Origin: Streptomyces sp. NBC_00536
GTDB taxonomy: Bacteria; Actinomycetota; Actinomycetes; Streptomycetales; Streptomycetaceae
Assembly: GCF_036346295.1 (NCBI RefSeq)
Contig: NZ_CP107819.1
Location: 1,550,001 to 1,614,000, forward strand
Length of the DNA stretch: 64,000 nucleotides
Direction: 5' to 3'
Part shown: piece after piece, positions 7,548 to 15,792 of the stretch
How positions within the stretch are numbered: position 1 is the first letter of the stretch
Layout of the letters: each line of letters opens with the position of its first letter
Translations under genes and position numbers: made by a program
Notes under the pieces: generated by a model
Database searches by the model: none
What the model was told of the DNA's origin: nothing
What the model saw: only the letters and a program-made list of their open reading frames with translations

Positions 7548-8026
7548 CGGAGAACCGCCTTGAAGGTCTTGTAGTGGTCGTCCGTGTAGAAGAACTCGCT
7601 GCCCTGACCGGTGATGATCCGCCGCGCACCGCGGTCCCGGGAGCCCGGGGTCTTCACCGTGAACTCGTGGTAGTAGCCGCGCTTCTGCTGCGGCAGCACC
7701 TTCTCGAAGTTCCCGAAGACGGTGTCGTCCTGCCGGTACGGGTACGGTCCGCCCTTGTCGATCAGTGCGAGCGTGTCCCGCGCCTGCTCGGGCAGCTCCG
7801 CGGCCCGGACGGTCTTCACCCCCTTCGCCCACCCGGGAGCGGCGCTGGAGCGGGGGGCCGGTGAGCCGCCGGCGGCGGAACCGCTCGACGCGGCGGAGCC
7901 CGGCGGCGCGGGGTCCTTCTTCCCCGCACAGCCCGCCGCACCCACCAGGGCCACGCAGAGGAACACAGCCCCCAGCAGACGCAGCAGCCGACGGGGCAGC
8001 TGGCGGGGCACGCTCCGGAAGATCAT
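7544..8026 (-). CDS. Secreted RNase Sa-like guanyl-specific ribonuclease, probable lipoprotein
   Basis: This 160-residue protein starts with an Arg-rich signal peptide (n-region RQLPRRLLR, hydrophobic core LLGAVFLCVALVG) ending in AAGC, a lipobox-like site with Cys33. A disordered Ser/Ala/Pro linker (34-66) leads to an RNase Sa/barnase-class domain: ELPEQARDTLALIDKGGPYP, then YYHEFTVKTPGSRDRGARRI and a final DDHYKTF. By alignment from memory with RNase Sa, the catalytic residues E54, R65, R69 and H85 correspond to E121, R132, R136 and H151, all present. The two cysteines of the RNase Sa disulfide are absent. The downstream barstar gene overlaps it, forming an RNase/inhibitor pair. Confidence 0.9.
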   Translation of the reverse strand: MIFRSVPRQLPRRLLRLLGAVFLCVALVGAAGCAGKKDPAPPGSAASSGSAAGGSPAPRSSAAPGWAKGVKTVRAAELPEQARDTLALIDKGGPYPYRQDDTVFGNFEKVLPQQKRGYYHEFTVKTPGSRDRGARRIITGQGSEFFYTDDHYKTFKAVLR

Positions 8027-8123
8027 GCGCTGATGGTGCCAAATATCCGTTTCGCCCGCGAATCGCGGAGGTCAGATGGCCGAGGGCCCCTGGAATTCGC
8101 CCACGGAGGGCCTACTACGCCTA

Positions 8124-9155
8124 CTACTGCACCAGGTCGTCGGGGTCGGCGCGCTCCAGCGCGGGCCGCAGCCCCGGCTGGGACTCGGTCAGCAGGAAGT
8201 CCGCCACCGCGGTGTCCGTCACCAGGCTGGTGACCAGCCCCGAGCGCAGCACCGCCCCGATCGCCGAGGCCTTGCGCAGCCCGCCCGCGATCGCCACGAC
8301 CTCCGGGATCCGCCGCAGCCGGTCCGCCTCGACCGTGATGCAGCGTTCGCCGAGGTCCCGCCCGACCCGGCGGCCCTCGGAGTCGAAGAGGTGCGCGGAC
8401 ATCTCGGCGGCGACGCCGAGCGAGGCGTAGTGCGCCCGCTCCTCGTCCGTCAGCATGTCGTGGACGGTCGAGATGCCCGGCTCCCACGACCCGATGGACA
8501 CCGCCGCGACGGTCACCTTGTCGAAGTACTCGAAGGCGCGCGCGATGCCGGTCTGGCCGCGCAGCGCGGCCGCCGTCGCCGGATCGGGCAGCAGCATCGG
8601 CGCGTAGATGGGGTGGGCGTCCCCGCCCGAGACCTGGGCGGCGCGCCGGACGGCCTCCACCGAACCGCGCTCGGCCGTCCCGGCGTCGTACACACCGGTC
8701 AGCTGGACCACGGTGCACGGCGGCAGCCGGTGCAGGGACGCGGCCATGTGGATGGTGGAGCGGCCCCACGCCAGGCCCAGCACGTCGCCCTCGTTGACCA
8801 GCTCGCCGAGCAGGTCCGCCGCCACGGCGCCGAGGTTCTCCGGGTCGGGAGCGTCCTCGGTCGCATCGGCCGGGGACTCCACGACGACCGCGTGCCGCAG
8901 GCCGTACCGGGCGCGCAGCGCGTCGGAGCGCTCCGCGTCCAGTTCGGCGGGCACCCGGATCTCGATGCGCACGAGGTCGCGCTCCAGGGCGGTCTCCAGG
9001 ACCCGGGCCACCTTGAAGCGGCTCACGCCGAACTCCTCGGCGATCTGGATCTTGGACTTGCCCTCCAGGTAGAAGCGGCGCGCCATGGCCGCCGCCTGCA
9101 CCAGCTCCGCGGGTCCCATCCGCAGGGCTGACCGTCCCGCCGACATTGCAGACAC
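8124..9155 (-). CDS. Sugar-binding transcriptional regulator, SorC/DeoR type
   Basis: I chose GTG 9155 because GAGGAG lies 6 nt upstream. An alternative GTG at 9179 has no ribosome binding site and ATG 9146 is also possible. The 343-residue product has an N-terminal helix-turn-helix (KSKIQIAEEFGVSRFKVARV) and a long C-terminal SorC-type effector domain with LAWGRSTIHMAASL, VQLTGVYDAG, IGSWEPGIST and VVAIAGGLRKASAI. Such regulators respond to phosphorylated sugars. It is encoded upstream of nothing obvious on its own strand, but rpe lies 125 bp upstream in the same direction, so a pentose-phosphate link is possible. Confidence 0.88.
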   Translation of the reverse strand: MSAMSAGRSALRMGPAELVQAAAMARRFYLEGKSKIQIAEEFGVSRFKVARVLETALERDLVRIEIRVPAELDAERSDALRARYGLRHAVVVESPADATEDAPDPENLGAVAADLLGELVNEGDVLGLAWGRSTIHMAASLHRLPPCTVVQLTGVYDAGTAERGSVEAVRRAAQVSGGDAHPIYAPMLLPDPATAAALRGQTGIARAFEYFDKVTVAAVSIGSWEPGISTVHDMLTDEERAHYASLGVAAEMSAHLFDSEGRRVGRDLGERCITVEADRLRRIPEVVAIAGGLRKASAIGAVLRSGLVTSLVTDTAVADFLLTESQPGLRPALERADPDDLVQ

Positions 9156-9280
9156 CGCGTTCTCCTCACTGCTGTTCACATTCTCGACTCGCCGTTCATC
9201 CTGTCAGATCCGACGGCCGTTGATCAGCCTGGACAGCCAGCGTTCACCGAGCTGTTCACCAAGCCTTCGCTCACCTTGGC

Positions 9281-9967
9281 TCAGTGGCCGCACGCCCAGG
9301 GGGCCGCGGAGATCGCCAGGTCCGCCTGCTCGCGCAGGGTGCGGACCGCGGCGGCCGGGTCGACCGCTCCGTAGACCGCGCTGCCGGCCACGAAGACGTC
9401 CGCGCCCGCCTCGGCACAGCGCTCGATGGTCGTGGCCGACACCCCGCCGTCCACCTGCAGCCACAGCTCCAGGCCGTGCTTGCCGATCAGCTCCCGGGTG
9501 CGGCGGATCTTGGGCAGCATGATGTCGAGGAACGGCTGCCCGCCGAAGCCGGGTTCCACCGTCATGATCAACAGCATGTCCAGTTCGGGCAGCAGGTCCT
9601 CGTACGGCTCGATCGGCGTCGCGGGCTTGAGCGCCATGGACGCGCGTGCGCCCTTGGCGCGGATCTCCCGGGCCAGACGTACGGGCGCGGCGGCCGCCTC
9701 GGCGTGGAAAGTGACCGATCCGGCACCGGCCTCCACGTACTGCGGGGCCCAGCGGTCCGGGTCCTCGATCATCAGGTGCAGGTCCAGCGGGATGTCCGTG
9801 GCACGGCTGAGGGACTCCACGATCGGCACGCCGAGGGTGAGGTTCGGCACGAAATGGTTGTCCATGACGTCGACGTGCAGCCAGTCGGCGCCCTCGACGG
9901 CCTTCGCCTCTTCGGCGAGACGGGAGAAATCCGCGGACAGGATGCTGGGATTGATCTGAACGGCCAT
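9281..9967 (-). CDS. rpe: Ribulose-phosphate 3-epimerase
   Basis: This 228-residue TIM-barrel enzyme interconverts ribulose 5-phosphate and xylulose 5-phosphate in the cytoplasmic pentose phosphate pathway. Diagnostic motifs are [30 protein letters not shown] (metal-binding His/Asp), [39 protein letters not shown] (catalytic Asp) and AGSAVYGA near the phosphate site. Start ATG 9967 begins the family's usual N-terminus. The upstream 1.1 kb to the next gene is non-coding and repeat-rich. Confidence 0.97.
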   Translation of the reverse strand: MAVQINPSILSADFSRLAEEAKAVEGADWLHVDVMDNHFVPNLTLGVPIVESLSRATDIPLDLHLMIEDPDRWAPQYVEAGAGSVTFHAEAAAAPVRLAREIRAKGARASMALKPATPIEPYEDLLPELDMLLIMTVEPGFGGQPFLDIMLPKIRRTRELIGKHGLELWLQVDGGVSATTIERCAEAGADVFVAGSAVYGAVDPAAAVRTLREQADLAISAAPWACGH

Positions 9968-10119
9968 GCCCCCAAGCGTGCCATGCCCGCAACCAGTTCC
10001 GGACACGACCCCGGAGGGCCGCGACTCCGCCGCGGGGGGCGGTGGCTTCGGGTGCCCGGGGGCGGGGCGCGGCTTCGCCGCGGGGGGGCGGTGGCGTTGT
10101 GCGGGCGGGGTCGGGGAGG

Positions 10120-10275
10120 TTCCGGGGGCTGCCCGCCAGTTCAACTGTCTCTTCGTGGTGCCGTGACCTGTCAAGGGCGCTCCTTCGTCGCGTCGCTACG
10201 CGATGGCCTTCGGCCACCCTTGACAGGTCACGGCACCACGAAAAGCCAAGAACTGTCGGGCGGCCCCCGGGGGAA
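10120..10275. repeat. Left multi-hairpin element inside the inverted repeat
   Basis: Positions 10152-10177 and 10217-10242 form a perfect 26-bp stem, extended outward imperfectly to about 10120 and 10275. The 39-nt interior contains two further perfect hairpins: TCGCGT/ACGCGA at 10188-10203 and TGGCC/GGCCA at 10204-10216. The second abuts the outer stem. The whole can fold as a junction in RNA or as a cruciform in DNA. Confidence 0.75.
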
Positions 10276-10764
10276 GGCATGGGGGACCTGGTCCATGCTC
10301 CAGTGCCTTGGTCACCGGCCCGGGGTCCGGGTGCGGCCATGCCGCGCCCTTCGGGCGGACAGGCGACAAGCAACAGACCCGCACACAGATCGCTACACAG
10401 TTGCGCTTGGGGAGGCGTCTGCGGGCTGTTTGTGGCCCGGACTTCCGTCAGCCGAAGTGGAGACGGGTCAGCCGGCCGTCCGCCCCAAGGCTGTGGGTCC
10501 AAAGCATCACAAAAGGGGCGTATTGGAGGGGTGTTGAGTGGTGGGAGCGGCTTGACTCGACTCCATGCTCGTCCAGCCGAGCTTTCGGCCTTCCCGCACC
10601 ACTCACCAGCCCCAACGGGGCCGCAGACGCCGCTCCCGGAGGAGCGCGTAGCGATTTGGGTGCGGCTTGTCGCTTGTCCGCCCGGAGGGCGCGGCTTGGC
10701 CGCACCTGGCCCCTGGGCCACCCGCCCGGAACCCCGATAAGTGGCTCCTGTCCCCCATGCCTTC

Positions 10765-10925
10765 CCCCGGGGGCCGCCCGACAGTTCTTGGCTTTTCGTG
10801 ACGGGGCGCGCTGTCAAGGGTGGCCGAAGGCCATCGCGAAGCGACGCGACGAAGGAGCGCCCTTGACAGCGTGACCCGGCACGAAGAGACAGTTGAACTG
10901 GCGGGCAGCCCCCGGAACCTCCCCG
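10765..10925. repeat. Right multi-hairpin element inside the inverted repeat
   Basis: This is the second copy, in opposite orientation. The perfect core stem is 10809-10820 with 10860-10871 (CGCTGTCAAGGG), extended outward with a few mismatches. The 39-nt interior (10821-10859) is the complement of the left copy's interior with one substitution. The stem bases next to the core differ from the left copy on both strands, so pairing is largely kept while sequence has changed. Confidence 0.75.
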
Positions 10926-11099
10926 ACCCCGGACGCGCACAACGCACCCTCTGCGGCGAAGCCGCACCCGGCGCCAGCCGGGCCCCCCTTCCAGCCAGCA
11001 TGCCGAAAATGGCCGTATTCCGTCTGCCCCTCACCGAGCCGCGGTCGCTTAATGGTGCTCCGCACTGTGTGGGCTGGCGCGACCACCACGGGGGAGCAG

Positions 11100-11714
11100 A
11101 TGGATTCCACAGGAAACGTCGGGGCCCCGCCGCCCCCAGCATCCCCACCACCCCAACCATCTCCACCACCCCCACCGCCCCGGGAGCCGTCGGCGTCCGT
11201 CGGGCGGGGTCGGCTGGTGCTCCGGGTCAGTGGCCGGATGCTGTGGGTCGGCTCGGCGGCCGTGCCGCTGCGCAACATCACCCTCGTCGACGCCTTCAGG
11301 TTCCAGCCCTCGCGGTGGGAGGCCTTCGTCAGCTCAGTCAAGTGGCTGATCGGCGCCGCCCTGCTGCTCGCCGCGCTCGCCTACGTGAGCCAGGGCGACG
11401 CGATCAGCGGCGGGAACAGCAACACCCTGCTCCCGCTGGCCCTGATCGTTCTGGTCGTCCTCGCGCTCGCGGCCCTGTTCAAGAGGCCGAAACCGGTGCT
11501 GGCCGTCGAGACGGCCGGCGGCTCCATGATCCTGCTGACCCTGCCGAACATGGACGAGCTGCGGCACATCGCGGCACAGATCGTGTACGCGATCGACCAC
11601 CCGGAAGCCGAATTCACCACGGTCGTGCACCAGTACCACAGCAACCAGACGAACCACTTCGGTCCCGTCGTCAACATGAACGGCGGCAGGGGGAACACGG
11701 GGATGAGGCTGTGA
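11100..11714 (+). CDS. Two-TM membrane protein (DUF6232-like) with C-terminal GPVVNMN motif
   Basis: This 204-residue protein begins at ATG 11100 behind GGGGAG. Residues 9-30 are almost all proline and acidic or small residues. Residues 37-70 resemble the short beta domain of DUF6232 proteins (GRLVLRVSGRMLWVGSAAVP, LRNITLVDAFRF). Transmembrane segments are at about 82-96 and 110-127. A cytoplasmic domain follows (AVETAGGSMILLTLPN, DELRHIAAQIVYAIDHP), then a polar linker and the terminal motif FGPVVNMNGGRGNTGM (187-202). The same motif begins the next protein, whose GTG start overlaps this stop (GTGA). Function unknown. The arrangement suggests the two proteins interact through the motif. Confidence 0.8.
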   Translation: MDSTGNVGAPPPPASPPPQPSPPPPPPREPSASVGRGRLVLRVSGRMLWVGSAAVPLRNITLVDAFRFQPSRWEAFVSSVKWLIGAALLLAALAYVSQGDAISGGNSNTLLPLALIVLVVLALAALFKRPKPVLAVETAGGSMILLTLPNMDELRHIAAQIVYAIDHPEAEFTTVVHQYHSNQTNHFGPVVNMNGGRGNTGMRL

Positions 11715-12058
11715 GCGAGACGTCGAGCTCGAACTACTACGGACCCGTGGTCAACATGAACGACGGCCACGACAACGTCGGCATCAACTACGGCACCGTC
11801 GGCGGCGGCGTCCAGGAGACCGGGCTCGGCGCCGCCGTCGCGGAACTCACCCGCCTCCTCGGCGAGCTGCGCGAGCACCTCACCCCGGAGCAGGACCGGA
11901 CCGTCGAACGGGCGCTGCCCGAGCTGTCGCCCGACCCCGGCGCCCTGCGCGAGCGCGGGCTCGTCCTGGCCCGCGTCGCGCAGATCGCGGCCGCCGTCGG
12001 CACGGTGGGCCAGCCCGTCGCCGACGCGGTGGCGCGACTGCTCGCCCTCCTGGACTAG
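11711..12058 (+). CDS. Small soluble protein with N-terminal GPVVNMN motif
   Basis: This 115-residue protein starts at GTG 11711, overlapping the upstream stop by 4 bp. Residues 9-31 (YYGPVVNMNDGHDNVGINYG and a Gly-rich tail) repeat the end of the upstream protein and look like a short beta-arch. The rest (about 38-115) is helical and hydrophobic: AAVAELTRLLGELREHL, RTVERALPELSP, LVLARVAQIAAAVGTVGQPV, ADAVARLLALL. I recall similar helical segments in Streptomyces proteins of uncharacterised effector-associated systems, but cannot name a family. The gene is co-translated with the membrane protein, and its likely role is as its cytoplasmic partner. Confidence 0.8.
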   Translation: MSETSSSNYYGPVVNMNDGHDNVGINYGTVGGGVQETGLGAAVAELTRLLGELREHLTPEQDRTVERALPELSPDPGALRERGLVLARVAQIAAAVGTVGQPVADAVARLLALLD

Positions 12059-12089
12059 GGCATGGAGGGCATGGAGGGCGGGTAAGGCG

Positions 12090-13547
12090 TCAGGCCGTGC
12101 GCCGCAGCAGGGCCAGGTACATCGCGTCCGTCCCGTGCAGGTGCGGCCACAGCTGGACGTCCGGGCCGTCGCCGAGGGCCGGGACGCCCTCCATGTAGGG
12201 CCTGGCGTCGATGAGTTCGGCCGCGATCGGCTCGTGGCCCGCGCCGCGGCCCTTGAGGACGTCCTCCACCACGATCCGGGTCTCCGCCAGGTGCGGCGAG
12301 CACGTCGCGTACCCGACCACCCCGCCCACCCGCACCGCGGACAGCGCTTCGCGCAGCAGCCCGCGCTGGAGCGGCGCGAAGCCCTCCAGGTCCTCCGGGC
12401 GGCGCCGCCAACGGGCCTCCGGGCGGCGGCGCAGCGCGCCGAGGCCCGTACACGGCACGTCCATCAGGACCCGGTCGAAGGAGCCCGGCAGCCACGGCGG
12501 GCGGGTGCCGTCCGCCGTGATCACCTGGTACGGGCCGGGGTTGCCCGCCAGCGCCTTCTCCACCAGGCGCGCCCGGTGCGGCTGCTTCTCGGAGGCCAGC
12601 AGGAAGGCGCCGCGCTCCGCGGCGAGCGCGGCGAGCAGCGCCGCCTTGCCGCCCGGACCGGCGCAGCCGTCCAGCCAGCGGGCGTCGCGGCCCTCGACCG
12701 GTACGTTCGCGAGCGCCATGGCCACCAGCTGGCTGCCCTCGTCCTGGACGCCCGCGCGGCCCTCGCGGACCGCCTCCAGCGCGCCCGGCTCGCCGCCTTC
12801 GGCCATCCGGACGGCGTACGGCGACCAGCGGCCCGGCAGCGCGGAGTCCTCGCCCACCGCTTCGAGGAGTTCCTGCGGCGTGGACCGGCCGGGCCGGGCG
12901 ACGAGGGTGACCTCGGGGCGCTCGTTGTCGGCTTCGAGGAGGTCCTCGATGCCGGCCCGCCCGCCGCCGAGGGAGTCCCACAGCGCGGAGACGACCCAGC
13001 GCGGGTGCGAGTGCACGATCGCGAGGTGGTCCTCGGCGTCCACGTCGTACGGCGGGGCGACCTGCTCCAGCCAGGCCTCCATGTCCTTCGCGGCGATCTT
13101 GCGCAGGACGGCGTTCACGAACTTGGCACGGCCGTCGCCGAGCACCACCCGGGCCAGCTCCACGCTCGCGGAGACCGCGGCGTGCGAGGGGATCCGGGTG
13201 CCGAGCAGCTGGTGCGCGCCGAGCGAGAGCACGTCCAGTACCGGCGGGTCGACCTCGCGCAGCGGCCGGTCGATGCACGCGCCGATGATGGCGTCGTAGG
13301 TGCCCTGGCGGCGCAGCGTCCCGTAGACCAGCTCGGTCGCGAGCGCCGCGTCCCGCGCGTCGAAGCTCTCGTCCTTACGGGCCTTGCGCAGCAGCGGTGG
13401 CAGCACGAGGTTCGCGTACGCGGCCCGCTCGTCCACCGCCCGCAGCGCCTCGAAGGCCAGGATCCGGACGGGGTCCTTCTTGGGCCGACGGTAGGGGTTG
13501 GCCTTCTTGCCGCCCGCGGCGGCGGGACGGCGGGGCTGTTCGCTCAC
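12090..13547 (-). CDS. rsmB: 16S rRNA (cytosine-C5) methyltransferase, RsmB/Fmu family
   Basis: This 485-residue protein has a basic N-terminal tail, a NusB-like RNA-binding domain (about 28-160: AFEALRAVDERAAYANLVLP, ATELVYGTLRRQGTYD), and a C-terminal Rossmann methyltransferase domain. The SAM motif is LDGCAGPGGKAALLAAL. The two family cysteines are in VLMDVPCTGLGALRRRPEAR (the step that releases product) and VGYATCSPH (the catalytic nucleophile), as in RsmB/Nop2 proteins. It methylates 16S rRNA during ribosome assembly. The fmt gene is 91 bp upstream on the same strand, a common pairing (fmt-rsmB). Confidence 0.95.
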   Translation of the reverse strand: MSEQPRRPAAAGGKKANPYRRPKKDPVRILAFEALRAVDERAAYANLVLPPLLRKARKDESFDARDAALATELVYGTLRRQGTYDAIIGACIDRPLREVDPPVLDVLSLGAHQLLGTRIPSHAAVSASVELARVVLGDGRAKFVNAVLRKIAAKDMEAWLEQVAPPYDVDAEDHLAIVHSHPRWVVSALWDSLGGGRAGIEDLLEADNERPEVTLVARPGRSTPQELLEAVGEDSALPGRWSPYAVRMAEGGEPGALEAVREGRAGVQDEGSQLVAMALANVPVEGRDARWLDGCAGPGGKAALLAALAAERGAFLLASEKQPHRARLVEKALAGNPGPYQVITADGTRPPWLPGSFDRVLMDVPCTGLGALRRRPEARWRRRPEDLEGFAPLQRGLLREALSAVRVGGVVGYATCSPHLAETRIVVEDVLKGRGAGHEPIAAELIDARPYMEGVPALGDGPDVQLWPHLHGTDAMYLALLRRTA

Positions 13548-13638
13548 GTGAAAGGTGCTCCGGGATTACGAGACGAGATGGAGGTGAGATCTAGCGGTGT
13601 GCGGTTCGGGTGGCCGGTTTCGGCCTTCGTCCTTCGGT

Positions 13639-14583
13639 TCAGCCTACGTCGGCCCCGCCCAGGCGCTCGCCGGGAGCGATCCGCACCCCGCGCGCCCAGT
13701 CGGCCGCCTTCATCGGCTTCTTGCCCTGCGGCTGGACCCAGAGCAGTTCCACGGCGTGGGAGCCGGTTCCGACGAAGACGTTGTTCTTGGCGGGCGCCAG
13801 CTCGCCGGGCGTCAGGTCCGTCCGGTCCGTCACCAGGGCCATCGAGATGAGCTTGAGCCGCTCCCCGCGGAACACCGTCCACGCGCCCGGCGCGGGCGTG
13901 CAGCCGCGCACGACCCGGTCGGCGCGCAGCGCCGGGGCCGTCCAGTCCACGCGGGCGTCCTCGACGGAGATCTTGGGCGCGAGCGAGATGCCCTCGGGGT
14001 GCTGGTCGACGGCGCGCAGGGTGCCGTCCTCGATGCCGTCCATGGTGGCGGCCAGCAGACCGGCCCCGGCGAAGGCCAGGCGGGTCAGCAGGTCGCCGCT
14101 GGTGTCGGTGGGGCGGATCTCCTCGGTGAGGATGCCGTAGACCGGGCCGGAGTCCAGCCCTTCCTCGATCTGGAAGGTGGACGCGCCCGTGACCTCGTCC
14201 CCGGCCATGATCGAGTGCTGCACGGGCGCCGCTCCGCGCCAGGCGGGCAGCAGCGAGAAGTGCAGGTTGACCCACCCGTGGCAGGGGATCTCGATGGCGC
14301 TCTTGGGGATCAGGGCGCCGTAGGCGACGACCGGGCAGCAGTCCGGGCCGATCTCCCGGAGCCGGGCCTGGAACGCCTCGTCGCGCGGCCGCGCGGGCTT
14401 GAGGACCTCGATCCCGGCTTCCTCGGCGCGTTCGGCCACCGGGCTCGCGACCAGCCGCCGGCCGCGGCCCGCGGGCGCGTCCGGGCGGGTGATGACGGCG
14501 GCGACCTCATGGCGCCCGGAGGCGAGGAGGGCGTCCAGGGCGGGTACGGCGACCTCGGGGGTGCCTGCGAAGACGAGCTTCAC
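13639..14583 (-). CDS. fmt: Methionyl-tRNA formyltransferase
   Basis: This 314-residue enzyme transfers a formyl group from 10-formyl-THF to Met-tRNAi for translation initiation. Motifs: [20 protein letters not shown], the folate-site [20 protein letters not shown] (with catalytic Asn and His), and [15 protein letters not shown] with the catalytic Asp. A C-terminal OB-like domain follows ([20 protein letters not shown] to [20 protein letters not shown]). Its length is normal. Start ATG 14583. It probably forms a transcription unit with rsmB. Confidence 0.97.
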   Translation of the reverse strand: MKLVFAGTPEVAVPALDALLASGRHEVAAVITRPDAPAGRGRRLVASPVAERAEEAGIEVLKPARPRDEAFQARLREIGPDCCPVVAYGALIPKSAIEIPCHGWVNLHFSLLPAWRGAAPVQHSIMAGDEVTGASTFQIEEGLDSGPVYGILTEEIRPTDTSGDLLTRLAFAGAGLLAATMDGIEDGTLRAVDQHPEGISLAPKISVEDARVDWTAPALRADRVVRGCTPAPGAWTVFRGERLKLISMALVTDRTDLTPGELAPAKNNVFVGTGSHAVELLWVQPQGKKPMKAADWARGVRIAPGERLGGADVG

Positions 14584-14774
14584 CGGTGTCTACCTCGCTA
14601 ATCTCGGCTGTCAGCAGCGCACCAGTCTATGCGGCGCCCGGGCCGCGCCCCACCGGCGGCCACCTCCTCCCCAGCTACGGTCATCCGCCCCACCGGCCCC
14701 CGCCCGCACCACCCACACGGGGGGCGTACGCACACGCGCGCGCCTCTCGCATATGCCGACACGCCCCCACAGCG

Positions 14775-15425
<651 letters not shown>

Positions 15426-15489
15426 CCGGCGACGGCCGACCCCCCTTCCGGGGCGTGAGCAGAGCGGGCAGCGCCCGCTCCCGTGCCTC

Positions 15490-15780
15490 CGGCGGCGCCT
15501 CGATCGCCGGCGTGGCTGGATGTGGCCCCGGGGGTGGGGGTGGGTTGGCGGAGCCCGTTTCAGCCCCGCCCGGAGGCGCCTCAAACGCCGGCGGGGCTGG
15601 GTATGGCCCCGGCCCGGGGCGGGTTGCCGGAGCCAATTTCAAACCCGGCCCGGAGGCGCCTCAAACGCTGGCGCGGCTGGATGTCGCCCCGGCCGGGGGG
15701 CGGGTTGGCGGAGCCAATTTCAGCCTCGCCCGGGGGCACCTCCCAGCGGTAGCTGGGGGAGATTGAGGCGCCCCCGGAGG
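15490..15780. repeat. 80-bp tandem repeat array between convergent genes
   Basis: The 15426-15792 gap holds a tandem array. The same block (CGGAGGCGCCTCAAACGCCG class, then GGCTGG, a GGCCCC stretch and GGTTGGCGGAGCCAATTTCA) recurs with starts at about 15490, 15571, 15651 and 15731, so the period is 80-81 bp and the last copy is degenerate. Each unit contains the dispersed hairpin core found elsewhere in the window, here in the reverse orientation. Confidence 0.85.
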
Positions 15781-15792
15781 GTCCCGTGGGCG

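Larger units (their letters stand above)
10064..10985. repeat. Large imperfect inverted repeat filling the rpe to 11100 gap
   Basis: The 9968-11099 gap (1.13 kb) holds no gene that I can support. Most of it is an inverted repeat. The left arm (about 10064-10437) matches the complement of the right arm (about 10598-10985), and the two arms flank a divergent centre of about 160 bp. Matching blocks include the TCGGGGAGGTTCCGGGGGCT class at 10111-10130 against 10906-10926, the hairpin elements below, GGCATGGGGGAC at 10277 against 10756, and the CCGCGCCCTTCGGGCGGACA class at 10340-10360 against 10675-10695. The best similarity is near the outer ends. No terminal target duplication or transposase was recognised. 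Origin and function are unknown. Confidence 0.8.

Noticed and set aside
9204..10967. A 587-residue open frame on the minus strand covering the inverted repeat and part of rpe
   Set aside because: It runs through palindromes and through rpe in another frame. The translation is low-complexity, with no ribosome binding site or conserved domain.
15490..15780. CRISPR array
   Set aside because: Period is 80-81 bp with similarity across the whole unit, so there are no distinct repeats with unique spacers. No cas genes are seen.
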